Assembly (NCBI RefSeq): GCF_016107395.1
Contig: NZ_JAAIKO010000048.1
Span: 1 to 55,297 of the forward strand
Direction of reading: 5' to 3'
Length of the DNA stretch: 55,297 nucleotides
Source: Streptomyces fildesensis
Lineage (GTDB): Bacteria; Actinomycetota; Actinomycetes; Streptomycetales; Streptomycetaceae
The notes under the pieces were generated by a model. The model was not told the origin of the DNA and searched no databases. It worked only from the letters and a program-made list of their open reading frames with translations. Shown here piece after piece: positions 1 to 8,435 of this stretch. Positions within the stretch are counted from its first letter, which is position 1; each line of letters begins with the position of its first letter. Made by a program: the position numbers and the translations under genes.

Positions 1-2156
1 GGAGCCTTCGCCGCACCCAGCCCCGACCGCGTGTCGAGCACCCGCGTCGGACCGGTCGGCGTGTACGTGCCCGTCGGGGGCTTGGCCGCCTCGACGGTGG
101 TGACATCACTCGCCTTCACGAAGGCGATGCGGTGGTTGTAGCGGATCGGGTAGTACGTCGTCGTGCCGACGACCAGGGTGTGGTCCCCGGGCGCGTCCAT
201 GTTGACGTTCTGCGCGTAGAAGAAGTCGCTCGCGATCGGCGCGTCGGCGACATAGGCCTGGCCGGCCGGCATGGTGTAGCTGGTCGCCACGACCTGCTGC
301 TTGGGGTCCTTGCCGACGGCGGAGAGGACGGCCGGGTACGCGGACTCCTCCGGGTAGGAGCGGCCGTAGACCGGTACGGCGGCGCTGCCGGCGGGGGTGA
401 CGACCTTCTGCGCGGTGCGGCTGTTGGCGACGGCGTTCTGTCCGCCGGGGTTGAAGAACCACGCCTTCTGGCCCGCGTACCAGATCGCCGTCCAGTCGCC
501 CTGGACATCGGCGACGATGAAGGTCTGGCCGGAGACCGCCTTGTCCGTCCAGTCGGCTCCCTGGATGGTCCCCGTGGCCCCCTTCTTGGCGACGAGAGCG
601 TCCTTGATCAAGGCCGCGGAAGCGGACGGGGAGGTCCGCAGATAGACGAAGTTCGCCGGACGTGCCGGGCACGGGCTCGTGGACGTCTTGCCGTCGCAAC
701 CGGTCACCACGGGCTGGTTCGCCGTGGTGAAGGGCGGAGCGATGGTGATCTCCCCGCCGACGATCGGAGCGCCGTTGCCGCCGAGCGGGGCGCCGAGCAG
801 ATCCATGTAGTGCGACCAGTCCCAGTACGTACCGGGGTCGTAGTGCATGCCCGCCACGTAGTCGTCCGTCGGGCCGGTGACATCGTCGTGGCCGATGATG
901 TGCTGCCGGTCGAGCGGGATGTTGAAGCGGGCCGCCAGGTAGCGCACGAGTGCCGCCGAGGACTCGTACTGCGCCTCGGTGTACCAGCTCGCGTTCGTGA
1001 GGGCGAAGCCCTCGTGCTCGACGCCGAGGCTGTGCATGTTCAGCACCTTGCTGCCGGCGTGCCACGCCTCGTCCTTGGTGGGCACCACCTGTGACACCAG
1101 GCCGTCCTTCGCGCGGACCAGGTAGTTCGCGCTGACGTAGGAGGTCGGGTTCTGGAAGATGTTGACGGCGGAGCTGTAGTCGCTCTCGGTGTCATGGATG
1201 ACGATGTAGCGGATCGTCTGGCCGTCGGCCGGCCGGTTGGCCTTGTCGTAGTTGCCGTAGACGGCCGGGTCCGCGGCGTTCGTCCCCTGGTAGGCGGCCG
1301 GGACGACGTCGCACACCAGACCCGAGGGGCACTCCGCCGCGGCGGCGGCCTTCGCTCCCGCGGCCTTGGCCGTGCGGGTGGGCGCCGGGGCCGCCGGGAC
1401 GACCGAGGGGGCGGCGGCCAGCGTGACCTGCTGGCCGTCCGCGGTGGTGCGGGTGGCGCCGGTGCGGATGGTCGCGAAGACCCGGTCGGCGAACTGGTTC
1501 GCGGCGGCGGTGTCCGGGGACTGGGTGTAGCGCGCGACGGCGTCGTACCACTGGCCCGGGTCGGCGGCGAGCTTCCCGTGCGCCTGCTTCTCGTAGGAGG
1601 CGAGCAGGGCCGCACCGCCGCGGACGCTCTCCCGCGGATCGGTGCGGAGCGCCTTGGCGGGCTCGTCGATCAGCGCGGCGGCGGCGTCCAGGGTGTGCAG
1701 CGCCGGATCCGACGTCCGGACGGAGCCGACGGCGGCGAGCGCCGCCTTGTCCGGACGGAACCGCTGTGCGGCGCTTGCGCCGCCTTCGCCCCGCTGGTTC
1801 AGATCCGCGCGGCGCTCGCTGTCGGTGCGGGCCGGTACGGCCGACGCGTCGACCTGCGTGAGGCCCATGACATTGAAGTTGCCCGTGGCGCTCGGTGCGC
1901 CCTGGTGCGATTCCCAGCGCGTCTGGTGGTACGACACGGCGAGCAGCACGCTCTCGGGTACCTGGAACTCCGCGGCGGCGGCGCTGAAGTCCGCCTGCAA
2001 CGCACGCGACGCACCGGCGGGCGAGGCCGCCTGCCCGTGGCCTGCCGGGGATGCGGAGGCGTACGCTCCGACCGCCAGCGCCGAGACCGCGACCGCCGCG
2101 GTGATACCGGTGACTACCCGCGACCGTGACCGGCCGTGTCTTCCCCGCACTGGCAT
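1..2156 (-). CDS. Secreted N-acetylmuramoyl-L-alanine amidase (Amidase_2 type), 3' end outside window
   Basis: The gene starts at ATG 2156 and runs off the left edge, so about 718 codons are visible. An arginine-rich N-terminus followed by a hydrophobic stretch and ASASPA looks like a Sec/Tat signal peptide (residues 1 to about 43). A helical domain follows, then around residues 310-440 an amidase_2 (PGRP-like) domain with IVIHDTES, EAWHAG, GVEHEG and IIGHDDVTG, which supply the usual zinc-ligand histidines. Such enzymes cut the amide between muramic acid and L-Ala in peptidoglycan. A bacterial SH3-like region follows (about 500-575), and at the edge the motif RVLDTRSG begins, typical of Streptomyces C-terminal propeller-like cell-surface repeats. 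It is probably exported and wall-acting. The true C-terminus is unknown. Confidence 0.88.
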   Translation of the reverse strand, partial: MPVRGRHGRSRSRVVTGITAAVAVSALAVGAYASASPAGHGQAASPAGASRALQADFSAAAAEFQVPESVLLAVSYHQTRWESHQGAPSATGNFNVMGLTQVDASAVPARTDSERRADLNQRGEGGASAAQRFRPDKAALAAVGSVRTSDPALHTLDAAAALIDEPAKALRTDPRESVRGGAALLASYEKQAHGKLAADPGQWYDAVARYTQSPDTAAANQFADRVFATIRTGATRTTADGQQVTLAAAPSVVPAAPAPTRTAKAAGAKAAAAAECPSGLVCDVVPAAYQGTNAADPAVYGNYDKANRPADGQTIRYIVIHDTESDYSSAVNIFQNPTSYVSANYLVRAKDGLVSQVVPTKDEAWHAGSKVLNMHSLGVEHEGFALTNASWYTEAQYESSAALVRYLAARFNIPLDRQHIIGHDDVTGPTDDYVAGMHYDPGTYWDWSHYMDLLGAPLGGNGAPIVGGEITIAPPFTTANQPVVTGCDGKTSTSPCPARPANFVYLRTSPSASAALIKDALVAKKGATGTIQGADWTDKAVSGQTFIVADVQGDWTAIWYAGQKAWFFNPGGQNAVANSRTAQKVVTPAGSAAVPVYGRSYPEESAYPAVLSAVGKDPKQQVVATSYTMPAGQAYVADAPIASDFFYAQNVNMDAPGDHTLVVGTTTYYPIRYNHRIAFVKASDVTTVEAAKPPTGTYTPTGPTRVLDTRSGLGAAKA

Positions 2157-2350
2157 GCTCCCACTGTGTAAGTAACGTCCGGGCGATTCCGGGCCGGGCC
2201 GAGCGACAAGGTCTCAGGCCCGGGGACGACTCGCCTTCCGCGCCGACGCTAGCAGGCGGCCGGCAACGTGAGCGGCGGGCGTCGCCCCATGTCCGTTTTC
2301 GGGGTGGAGCGGCCGACCGGACTCCCGGAATCCGCCGGGTGGGGGCCGTG

Positions 2351-2431
2351 TCAGGTGCAGATGCATCTCACTCTGTGGCAGCGGGGACAGACGACACGTC
2401 TCCTGACGTCAACGGCCGGCTCCGGTTCCAT
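2351..2431 (-). CDS. Possible 26-residue Cys-rich small protein
   Basis: The roughly 530 bases between the amidase start and the TolB-like stop contain no normal-sized gene I can support. One short ORF stands out: ATG at 2431 preceded by AGGAG seven bases upstream, ending in CPRCHRVRCICT, so two CxxC/CxC pairs lie at the extreme C-terminus. An in-frame GTG further upstream would extend it to about 46 residues (beginning VSTTSLPG). The four cysteines suggest a metal knuckle or a regulatory leader peptide. There is no homology evidence, so this is only a candidate. Confidence 0.3.
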   Translation of the reverse strand: MEPEPAVDVRRRVVCPRCHRVRCICT

Positions 2432-2687
2432 AACGCGCTCCTGACTCTCCAGCACCGCCACGGCTGTGCCCGGCAGGCTCGTTGTGCTCACTCCTTTAGA
2501 CGCTTGAGCAGCGGTCTGGGTTCGCCTTTGACGCAACTTCGTGACAGCGCTTGCTCGATGGGCCGCCGTACGCCCGCTCTTGGGAGCCCTCGTCCGAGTT
2601 GTACCCCCACTCAGGTTTCGCACAGTGAAGGCGCGGTGGCCGTCGGAATGCTCACGACGGCCACCGTCCGTGCCCGGAACCCTTCCT

Positions 2688-3689
2688 TCAGCGACTTGGT
2701 GACGCTGCGTCGACAATGAGTTCACGGGGTTGTCCGGTCCCGTCGGACGGGACGGCCCAGACGTCGGAGCCGCCCTTGCCCCGCGATCTGGCGTACATGA
2801 CGGTGTGCTCGTCGAACCACGCGGCCTGGTCGTCGATGCTCGCCGTCTCGGCGAGCGGGGTCTCCAGCATCGTCGCCAGGTCGAGCACGTGGAGCCGCCA
2901 GGGCCGCGCCGCGTCGGAGTAGACCCGCTTCTTGAACACCACCCGGGTGCCGTCCGGCGACAGGGAAGGGCACTCGGCGTTCTCACGCAGCGTGTGCGCC
3001 TCCCACTTCCCGTAGTCGCCCTGGACGAGGTACGTCTTCCCCTTCGTCGTCACGGTCGCGTAGAAGCGGTTGTCGTCCGCCGCGAAGGTCACCCCCCAGA
3101 AGTTGACGTCGGACGCGCGGTAGCGGCGGCCGTCGATGAACAACGGGATGTCCTCGATGTTCAGCACCGCGTAGCCGGTACGGGTATCGAGGATTCCGGT
3201 CCAGGTGGAGAAGCCGCCCGTGTTGTAGGAGTCCCCCTGGACGAACACCGTCCAGGAGACCATGCGCCCGCTGGGCGAGACCCGGGCGCGGTTGGGGATG
3301 CCCGACAGCTTCACCCGGCGGACCTCGCGCAGTTGACGGTCGACGATCAGCGCGTACGTCCTGGGCACGGCGCCGGTGCTGGTGACGAGGCAGACGCCGG
3401 TGCCCGCCGCGCTGTAGAACCGCTCGCAGCCCAGCCCGCTGACCGTACGGGGAGCGCCGGCCGTGTCGGCCGGCACGGCCGCGATGTTGCCGTGGCCGGC
3501 CCCGGGAGCGGTGTTCCGGAACAGCAGTTGGCCGGGGCGGGCGGTGTCGATCGGCTCGCCGTGGACGGCGGGGACCGCCTCGCGCTTTGCCGCGTGGACG
3601 CTGTAGCCGACCCCGAGCCCGGCCAGCACCAGCAGGGCGACCACCGGTGCGAGCAGCCGGAAGCGGGCGTGCTGCCGGAATGCGGTCAT
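2688..3689 (-). CDS. Membrane-anchored TolB-like beta-propeller protein
   Basis: 333 residues. One N-terminal transmembrane or signal-anchor segment (about 11-30, LLAPVVALLVLAGLGVGYSV) is followed by repeats of the WD40-like PD40/TolB type, for example ARVSPSGRMVSWTVF, CPSLSPDGTRVVFKKR and QAAWFDEHTVMYAR. The start is ATG 3689, because it overlaps the stop of the upstream MFS gene in an ATGA tetranucleotide and implies translational coupling. Propellers of this type usually bind a partner protein or peptide outside the membrane, and no catalytic residues are evident. Operon context with a transporter and secreted phosphatases suggests an extracytoplasmic accessory or sensor role (inference). 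Confidence 0.8.
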   Translation of the reverse strand: MTAFRQHARFRLLAPVVALLVLAGLGVGYSVHAAKREAVPAVHGEPIDTARPGQLLFRNTAPGAGHGNIAAVPADTAGAPRTVSGLGCERFYSAAGTGVCLVTSTGAVPRTYALIVDRQLREVRRVKLSGIPNRARVSPSGRMVSWTVFVQGDSYNTGGFSTWTGILDTRTGYAVLNIEDIPLFIDGRRYRASDVNFWGVTFAADDNRFYATVTTKGKTYLVQGDYGKWEAHTLRENAECPSLSPDGTRVVFKKRVYSDAARPWRLHVLDLATMLETPLAETASIDDQAAWFDEHTVMYARSRGKGGSDVWAVPSDGTGQPRELIVDAASPSR

Positions 3690-5047
3690 GCGATCGTCTC
3701 CTCGTCGTACGCCCGGGCGTTGGGTGATGCGGTGCCAGGTGCACGGTCGTCGGGTGCTTCGGTGCCGCCGGAGGAGTCGGTGTCGTCGGTCCGGGCGTCG
3801 TCCGTCGGGAAGCCGAACCTGGCCACCAGGAGGCACACCGCCAGCCCGGTCGCCATCACCGCGAGCCCGGTGCGCGGACCCCATGCCGTCCAGGCAGCGC
3901 CGAGGATGATCGAGGACACCACCCGGGCACCCGCCTGACCGGTCTGCAGCAGTGCCATCCCGCTCGTCCGCAGCCCGGCGGGCAGCATCGGTCCTGCCGC
4001 GGCCATCAGCACGCCGTCGGTCGCGGCGTAGAACACCCCGTGCAGCAGGAGCGCCGGGATGAGGACGAAGAGTCCGCCGGCGGGTCCGAGCAGCATCGCG
4101 TACGCGCCGAGCAGCGCCACATGGCCGCCGAGGAACATCCGGAACCTGCCGGTACGGTCCGCCATCCGGCCGAGCGGCACGGCGAGCAGGAGGTAGGCGC
4201 CGGTGGTGCCGAGCGGCAGCAGCGGGAAGTACTCCGGGGCGATCCCCAACCGCCGTTGCAGCAGCAGGTAGATGAAGGAGTCGCTGACCGTGACGAGACC
4301 CAGGGCGGCGGTCAGGACGCAGGTGCGGCGGAACGCGGCCGCGCGCAGCAGTCCGAACGCGGCGCGCAGCGCGGGCTCCCGCCGGTCCGGGGGTGGATCC
4401 TGCCGGTCCCGGACGAGTGAGACGAGCAGCACCACACCGAGCGCGGCGACGCAGAAGCTGACGACGAACACCGCGTCGTAGGCGGTGCCGGTCGCGGCGA
4501 GGACCGCGAAGGCCGCGAGCGGGCCGATGAAGGCGCCGACGGTGTCCATCGCCCGGTGCACACCGAAGGCGAGTCCGAGGGCCTGCGGTGGCGTACTGAG
4601 GGAGATGAGCGCGTCCCGAGGGGCGGTGCGCAGGCCCTTGCCCGCCCGGTCGGCGGCCACCACCGCGCCGAGGGCGCCCACCGAGCTCCCCGCGGCCAGC
4701 AGGCCGAGTTTGCACACCGCCGACAGCCCGTAGCCGATCCCGGCGACCAGTTTGCGGCGCTGACGGCGGTCGGCGAGATGGCCGCCGACCAGCCGTACGA
4801 GGACGGTGGCGCCGGAGTACAGGCTGTCGAACATGCCGAACGCGAGCGGGCTCAGGCCCAGTTGGAGGACCAGGTAGAGCGGCAGTACCGCACTGACCAT
4901 CTCCGAGGAGACATCGGTGACCATGCTGACGGCGCCGAGTGCGACCACGTTGGCGGGGACCGTACGCAGCAGCCCGGCCCGGCGCCCCGGGCGGAGGCCC
5001 GGGGCGCCGTCGGCGGCACTGGTGCTGCTGCTCGCCGAGATGTACAT
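3686..5047 (-). CDS. MFS transporter, 12-TM
   Basis: 453 residues with about 12 hydrophobic helices. DVSSEMVSAVLPLYL in TM1 and the loop GHLADRRQRRK after TM2 (the family's GxLaDrxGRr motif) mark a major facilitator protein. A second-half loop, LGRMADRTGRFR, repeats the pattern. The C-terminal tail is acidic and disordered. It sits three bases downstream of the PhoX-like gene and overlaps the TolB-like gene by four bases, so the three are one transcription unit. The substrate cannot be read from sequence. Pairing with two secreted phosphatases would fit export or uptake linked to phosphoester metabolism, but that is inference. Confidence 0.85.
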   Translation of the reverse strand: MYISASSSTSAADGAPGLRPGRRAGLLRTVPANVVALGAVSMVTDVSSEMVSAVLPLYLVLQLGLSPLAFGMFDSLYSGATVLVRLVGGHLADRRQRRKLVAGIGYGLSAVCKLGLLAAGSSVGALGAVVAADRAGKGLRTAPRDALISLSTPPQALGLAFGVHRAMDTVGAFIGPLAAFAVLAATGTAYDAVFVVSFCVAALGVVLLVSLVRDRQDPPPDRREPALRAAFGLLRAAAFRRTCVLTAALGLVTVSDSFIYLLLQRRLGIAPEYFPLLPLGTTGAYLLLAVPLGRMADRTGRFRMFLGGHVALLGAYAMLLGPAGGLFVLIPALLLHGVFYAATDGVLMAAAGPMLPAGLRTSGMALLQTGQAGARVVSSIILGAAWTAWGPRTGLAVMATGLAVCLLVARFGFPTDDARTDDTDSSGGTEAPDDRAPGTASPNARAYDEETIA

Positions 5048-5050
5048 CGG

Positions 5051-6466
5051 CTACTTCCACCCGCTGATGTCGAGCAGTACGCCGTAGCCGGTGACGTTGT
5101 ACTGGACGATCACGTACAGATGGCGCCCGGTCGCGTCGAAGACGCCACCGGTGAACGAGCCCATCGGATCGTTGACGGTCGCCACCCGGATACAGCCGTC
5201 GCTCTGCAGGTCGGGGTCGGACCCGTCCGGCAGACAACTCCACAGGTCGTTGCCGTGGAAGCCCTGCAGATCGCTCTCGGTGTCACCGTCCTCGTGCACG
5301 ACCCAGGTGCCGCGGCCCGGCCGGAAGGCCAGGTTGTCGGGCATGTTGACCGCCGGACTGCCCGGGACGAACAACTGGATCTGCGGGATCGCCGCGTTGG
5401 TGGTGGCGGCGGCCACCGTCCCGTCGGTCAGGCACACCGACTCGCCCCAGTTCTGCGCCTCGTCCTCGTTTCCCGTCTCGTTGACGCAGGCGCGGACCTG
5501 CCCGGCGGCGAGCGCGGTCCCGTCCAGGTCCATGTCCTCCGGCCGGTACAGGCCGGTCAGATGGAGCGCGGCGGTGGCTCCGGTCAGGTCGGGGTCGGTG
5601 CGGTCGGGGACGGGGATCCAGGCGCCCTGGCCGGTCTGGGTGCCCTGCCCGTAGTCCCGGCCGCCTTCGTACCGGCCCAGTCGGAGCCCGTAGACCCGGC
5701 CGGACGCGAACGGCGACTCGCTCAGCCGGTGGATGGGGCCGACGCCCGCCGCCCGCGGCTTGTCCGGTACGAACTTGAACAGCGCGCCGCCGGGCGCGCC
5801 CTTGTCGGGACGGTTCTCGTCGGCGTAGTAGAGCAGGCCGTTGGGCAGCACCGAGATGCCCTCGTAGGACATCCGGCCGACGCCGGGCCGGACGGTGAGG
5901 TTCGCCGCCCCGGTGCCGCCGCTGAAGCGGCCGGTGGACCGGTCGAGCGTCACTCCGGTGGTGTGCAGCGGGTCGATCAGCTCGTAGAGCCGGCCGCCCT
6001 CGGGGCCGCCACCGGTCTCCTCCCCGATGACGATCGTTCCCCAGGCGGTGCGCCGCACGGGGTCGCAAGCCTCGGTGCCGGTCAGGATCGTCTGGGACCT
6101 GCCGGTCGCCAGCTCCGTGCGCAGCAGTCCCGGCTTGTCCGGGTCGCTCTCGTTGCAGCTGATGAGCCATCGCGGGTCGGAGTCGCTGGGCCACAGCGCG
6201 CCCTGATCGGTCGTCAGCGGCAGCCGGGCGTTGACCACTCGCGTGTGCAGGCTCTTGGCGAGGGTGACCAGTCGCTCCGGGTGGGCCAGCGCCTCCGCCT
6301 TGCTGATGGCCCGGTTCGACGAGTGCGCCAGGTCGCCGGTGACGCCGTGCGGATTGCCGCGGCCGGCGGCTTCGGCCCGGTCCGGCACGGAGCCGGCGAA
6401 GATCGCACCGGCTCCGGCCGTCAGGGCCACCATGGCGGCGGCGAGCGCCGTCAGGTGTCGTTTCAC
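5051..6466 (-). CDS. PhoX-like secreted phosphatase (DUF839 family)
   Basis: 471 residues from GTG 6466, with AAGGAG correctly spaced upstream. A Sec-type signal peptide is clear (KRH, then ALAAAMVALTAGAGAIFA). The mature part carries hallmarks I associate with the PhoX/DUF839 propeller family: the WGTIVIGEE strand (compare the family's WGTxLxxEE), YEGISVLPNGLLYYADENR and PDNLAFRPGRGTWVVHEDGD. PhoX enzymes are extracellular metal-dependent phosphomonoesterases. The protein is shorter than classical Tat-exported PhoX, lacks an obvious twin-arginine motif and may not be catalytic. It lies 75 bases downstream of a second, unrelated phosphatase. Confidence 0.75.
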   Translation of the reverse strand: MKRHLTALAAAMVALTAGAGAIFAGSVPDRAEAAGRGNPHGVTGDLAHSSNRAISKAEALAHPERLVTLAKSLHTRVVNARLPLTTDQGALWPSDSDPRWLISCNESDPDKPGLLRTELATGRSQTILTGTEACDPVRRTAWGTIVIGEETGGGPEGGRLYELIDPLHTTGVTLDRSTGRFSGGTGAANLTVRPGVGRMSYEGISVLPNGLLYYADENRPDKGAPGGALFKFVPDKPRAAGVGPIHRLSESPFASGRVYGLRLGRYEGGRDYGQGTQTGQGAWIPVPDRTDPDLTGATAALHLTGLYRPEDMDLDGTALAAGQVRACVNETGNEDEAQNWGESVCLTDGTVAAATTNAAIPQIQLFVPGSPAVNMPDNLAFRPGRGTWVVHEDGDTESDLQGFHGNDLWSCLPDGSDPDLQSDGCIRVATVNDPMGSFTGGVFDATGRHLYVIVQYNVTGYGVLLDISGWK

Positions 6467-6541
6467 GAGTTGTCTCCTTGTTCCACGGCGTTCGCCGTGC
6501 GTTGAGCGCGAGCGTGGGTCGGTGGCGGGTGACGGGACCTG

Positions 6542-8131
6542 TCAGTGGCAGGTGACGGGACCGAAGGTGTCGAGCACCGAGCCGTTGTCGCGGATCAGCT
6601 GCCCGGTGTACGTGGTCGGAGTGAGGGTCAGCTTCAGGACGGCCTTGACGTCGGTGATCCGCTTCTGGCTGTTGGGCTGCGCGCTCTCGAAGCCGTAGCT
6701 GTCGGCGCCGCCGGTGCCCACGATCAGTTCCCGTACGCCCGCCGGGTCGGCGCCGCCCGTCGCGTTCTGCGGTGCGAAGCGCTCGTAGAGGTGGTCGTGG
6801 CCGTTCAGGATGAGGTCGGCGCCGTGGGCGCGCAGGATCTGCCAGACGGGCTTGCTGACCATGTCGGCCTGCGGCCCGGAGCTGTACAGCGGGCGGTGCC
6901 AGTACGCGGCGACGCAGCCGTTGGTGTTCTTGGTGAGGTCCGCCTCCAGCCACTTGCCCTGCGCGGAGGTGGCGGACATGGAGGTCTCGGTGTCGAGCGC
7001 CACGAAGTGCCAGCCGCCCCGGTCCCAGCTGTAGTAGGTCTTGCCGTCGGGGGTGGCGCGGCTGCCGAAGTACCCCTTGTAGCCGGCCGCCGGGGTGCTG
7101 TCGTCGTACTCGTGGTTGCCGGTCGACGGATGGGTCTTGTTGAGGAACCGGCCCCAGGTCGTCCCGTAGTACTTCTTGAAGTCGCTGAGGCTGCCGGTGT
7201 CGTACTGGTTGTCCCCGAGGGTGAGGACCTCGTCGGGATTGATGGCCTCGACGCGCTTGGCGGTGTTCTCCGCCCCGCAGTTGTTGCCCGCGGCGCAGCC
7301 GGGATCGGCGATGTCACCCGCGGCGACGACCGTGAACGAGGTCGAGCTCTGACCGGGTGTGCCGGTCACCGGTGCGCTCGCGGCGGAGACGTTGCCCGCC
7401 GCGTCCACGGCGTTGACGGTGTAGGTGTAGGCCGTCCCCTGGGTGCGGCCGGTATCGGTGTACGTGGTGCCGGTCGCGGTCGCGACGACCGCGCCGTCCC
7501 GTGTCACCTGGTAGCCGGTGACACCGACGTCGTCGGTGGACGCGTCCCAGGCGAGGGAGACGGACGTGGCGGTCGTGCCGGTGACGCGCGGGTTCCCGGG
7601 CGCGGTCGGCGCGGTGGTGTCCGGGCCGCCGGCCGGGCCGTACACCTCGAACTCCTTGAGGGAGTACCCGTATGCGGTGCCGCGGGCGGTGCCGTACACG
7701 CGGACGTAGCGGCCGGCGGTGGCGGCCGGCAGGGCCACCTCGTCGATGCCGCCGTCACCGGTGGTCGTCGAGTACGCCTTGGTCCAGGCGGAGCCGTCGG
7801 GCGAGACCTCGACGCGGTACGCCTTGCCGTAGGCGGCCTCCCAGTCGAGGTGTACGCGGGTGAGGGTGTGGGCGGCGCCGAGGTCGACGCGGATCCACTG
7901 CGGGTCGAGCCCCTCCTCGCTGGCCCAGCGGGTGGCGGTGTTGCCGTCCACCGCCTTGGCCGCGTTGAGGGACGAGCTCTCGTCGGACGACGAGAGGGCC
8001 GGCCTGCCGCGGGACAGCAGCACGTCGCCGGCCGCGAATCCGGACGACGAGGCCGACAGGGTGATGAGCAGGGCGAGAGCCGCCACCAGGCCGTACAGAC
8101 GGCGATGGCGGGCGGGCAGGAGCAAGGACAC
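6542..8131 (-). CDS. Secreted metallophosphatase with discoidin and fibronectin III domains
   Basis: 529 residues from GTG 8131, chosen because GGAGG lies five bases upstream; an in-frame upstream ATG at 8176 has no such site. Order: signal peptide (to about residue 34), F5/8 type C or CBM32-like discoidin domain (about 40-160, with AVDGNTATRWASEE and WIRVDLG), one fibronectin type III module (about 170-260), then a calcineurin-like phosphoesterase with intact metal motifs AAGDIAD, LGDNQYD, GNHEYD, WHRPLYS and NGHDHLYERF. The architecture indicates an extracellular phosphatase or phosphodiesterase that binds carbohydrate or surfaces. It leads a probable four-gene run with the PhoX-like, MFS and TolB-like genes. 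Confidence 0.9.
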   Translation of the reverse strand: MSLLLPARHRRLYGLVAALALLITLSASSSGFAAGDVLLSRGRPALSSSDESSSLNAAKAVDGNTATRWASEEGLDPQWIRVDLGAAHTLTRVHLDWEAAYGKAYRVEVSPDGSAWTKAYSTTTGDGGIDEVALPAATAGRYVRVYGTARGTAYGYSLKEFEVYGPAGGPDTTAPTAPGNPRVTGTTATSVSLAWDASTDDVGVTGYQVTRDGAVVATATGTTYTDTGRTQGTAYTYTVNAVDAAGNVSAASAPVTGTPGQSSTSFTVVAAGDIADPGCAAGNNCGAENTAKRVEAINPDEVLTLGDNQYDTGSLSDFKKYYGTTWGRFLNKTHPSTGNHEYDDSTPAAGYKGYFGSRATPDGKTYYSWDRGGWHFVALDTETSMSATSAQGKWLEADLTKNTNGCVAAYWHRPLYSSGPQADMVSKPVWQILRAHGADLILNGHDHLYERFAPQNATGGADPAGVRELIVGTGGADSYGFESAQPNSQKRITDVKAVLKLTLTPTTYTGQLIRDNGSVLDTFGPVTCH

Positions 8132-8295
8132 GACTGCCTCCGGGCGTGGGAGATCGATCGCGGAGCCCGGCTGCACCGGGACATCGCGAGGCCCACGGCC
8201 GGGGCAGATCTCTCACTGAGCGCGTCACATCCGGGGATGCCGCGCCAAGCCGCGTGCAGCGAGAGTGGCAAAGGTCCCGGTGGCCGTCAATAGAC

Positions 8296-8314
8296 GTTAG
8301 TAAAGTTTCCTAAC
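8296..8314. promoter_or_regulatory. 19-bp near-perfect palindrome, candidate repressor operator
   Basis: GTTAGTAAAGTTTCCTAAC reads the same on both strands except for one mismatched pair and the central base. It lies 165 bases upstream of the secreted metallophosphatase start and 122 bases upstream of cas3. From memory it resembles the AGGAAA-N-TTTCCT operators of ROK-family sugar repressors such as CsnR, found in front of secreted carbohydrate-active enzymes. The discoidin-bearing phosphatase is therefore the more likely target. Confidence 0.55.
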
Positions 8315-8435
8315 TTGTAATTCCGAGCAACTCTCCGTTCACTCCCCTCACATCGCCTCCGCGGCCGGCTCGACCTTCACAAGCCCCGGTGCCGCCTGCG
8401 AAACTGGGCGCCGACACCTGAGGAGCGTCCGATCC

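Noticed and set aside
2126..2719. 197-residue plus-strand ORF between the amidase and TolB-like genes
   Set aside because: Composition does not look like a folded protein, it overlaps the amidase start and TolB-like stop, and no ribosome site or motif is present.
4556..6505. Very long plus-strand ORF opposite the MFS and PhoX-like genes
   Set aside because: It is the antisense reading of real genes, kept open by GC bias; its translation is low-complexity Gly/Arg/Val-rich.
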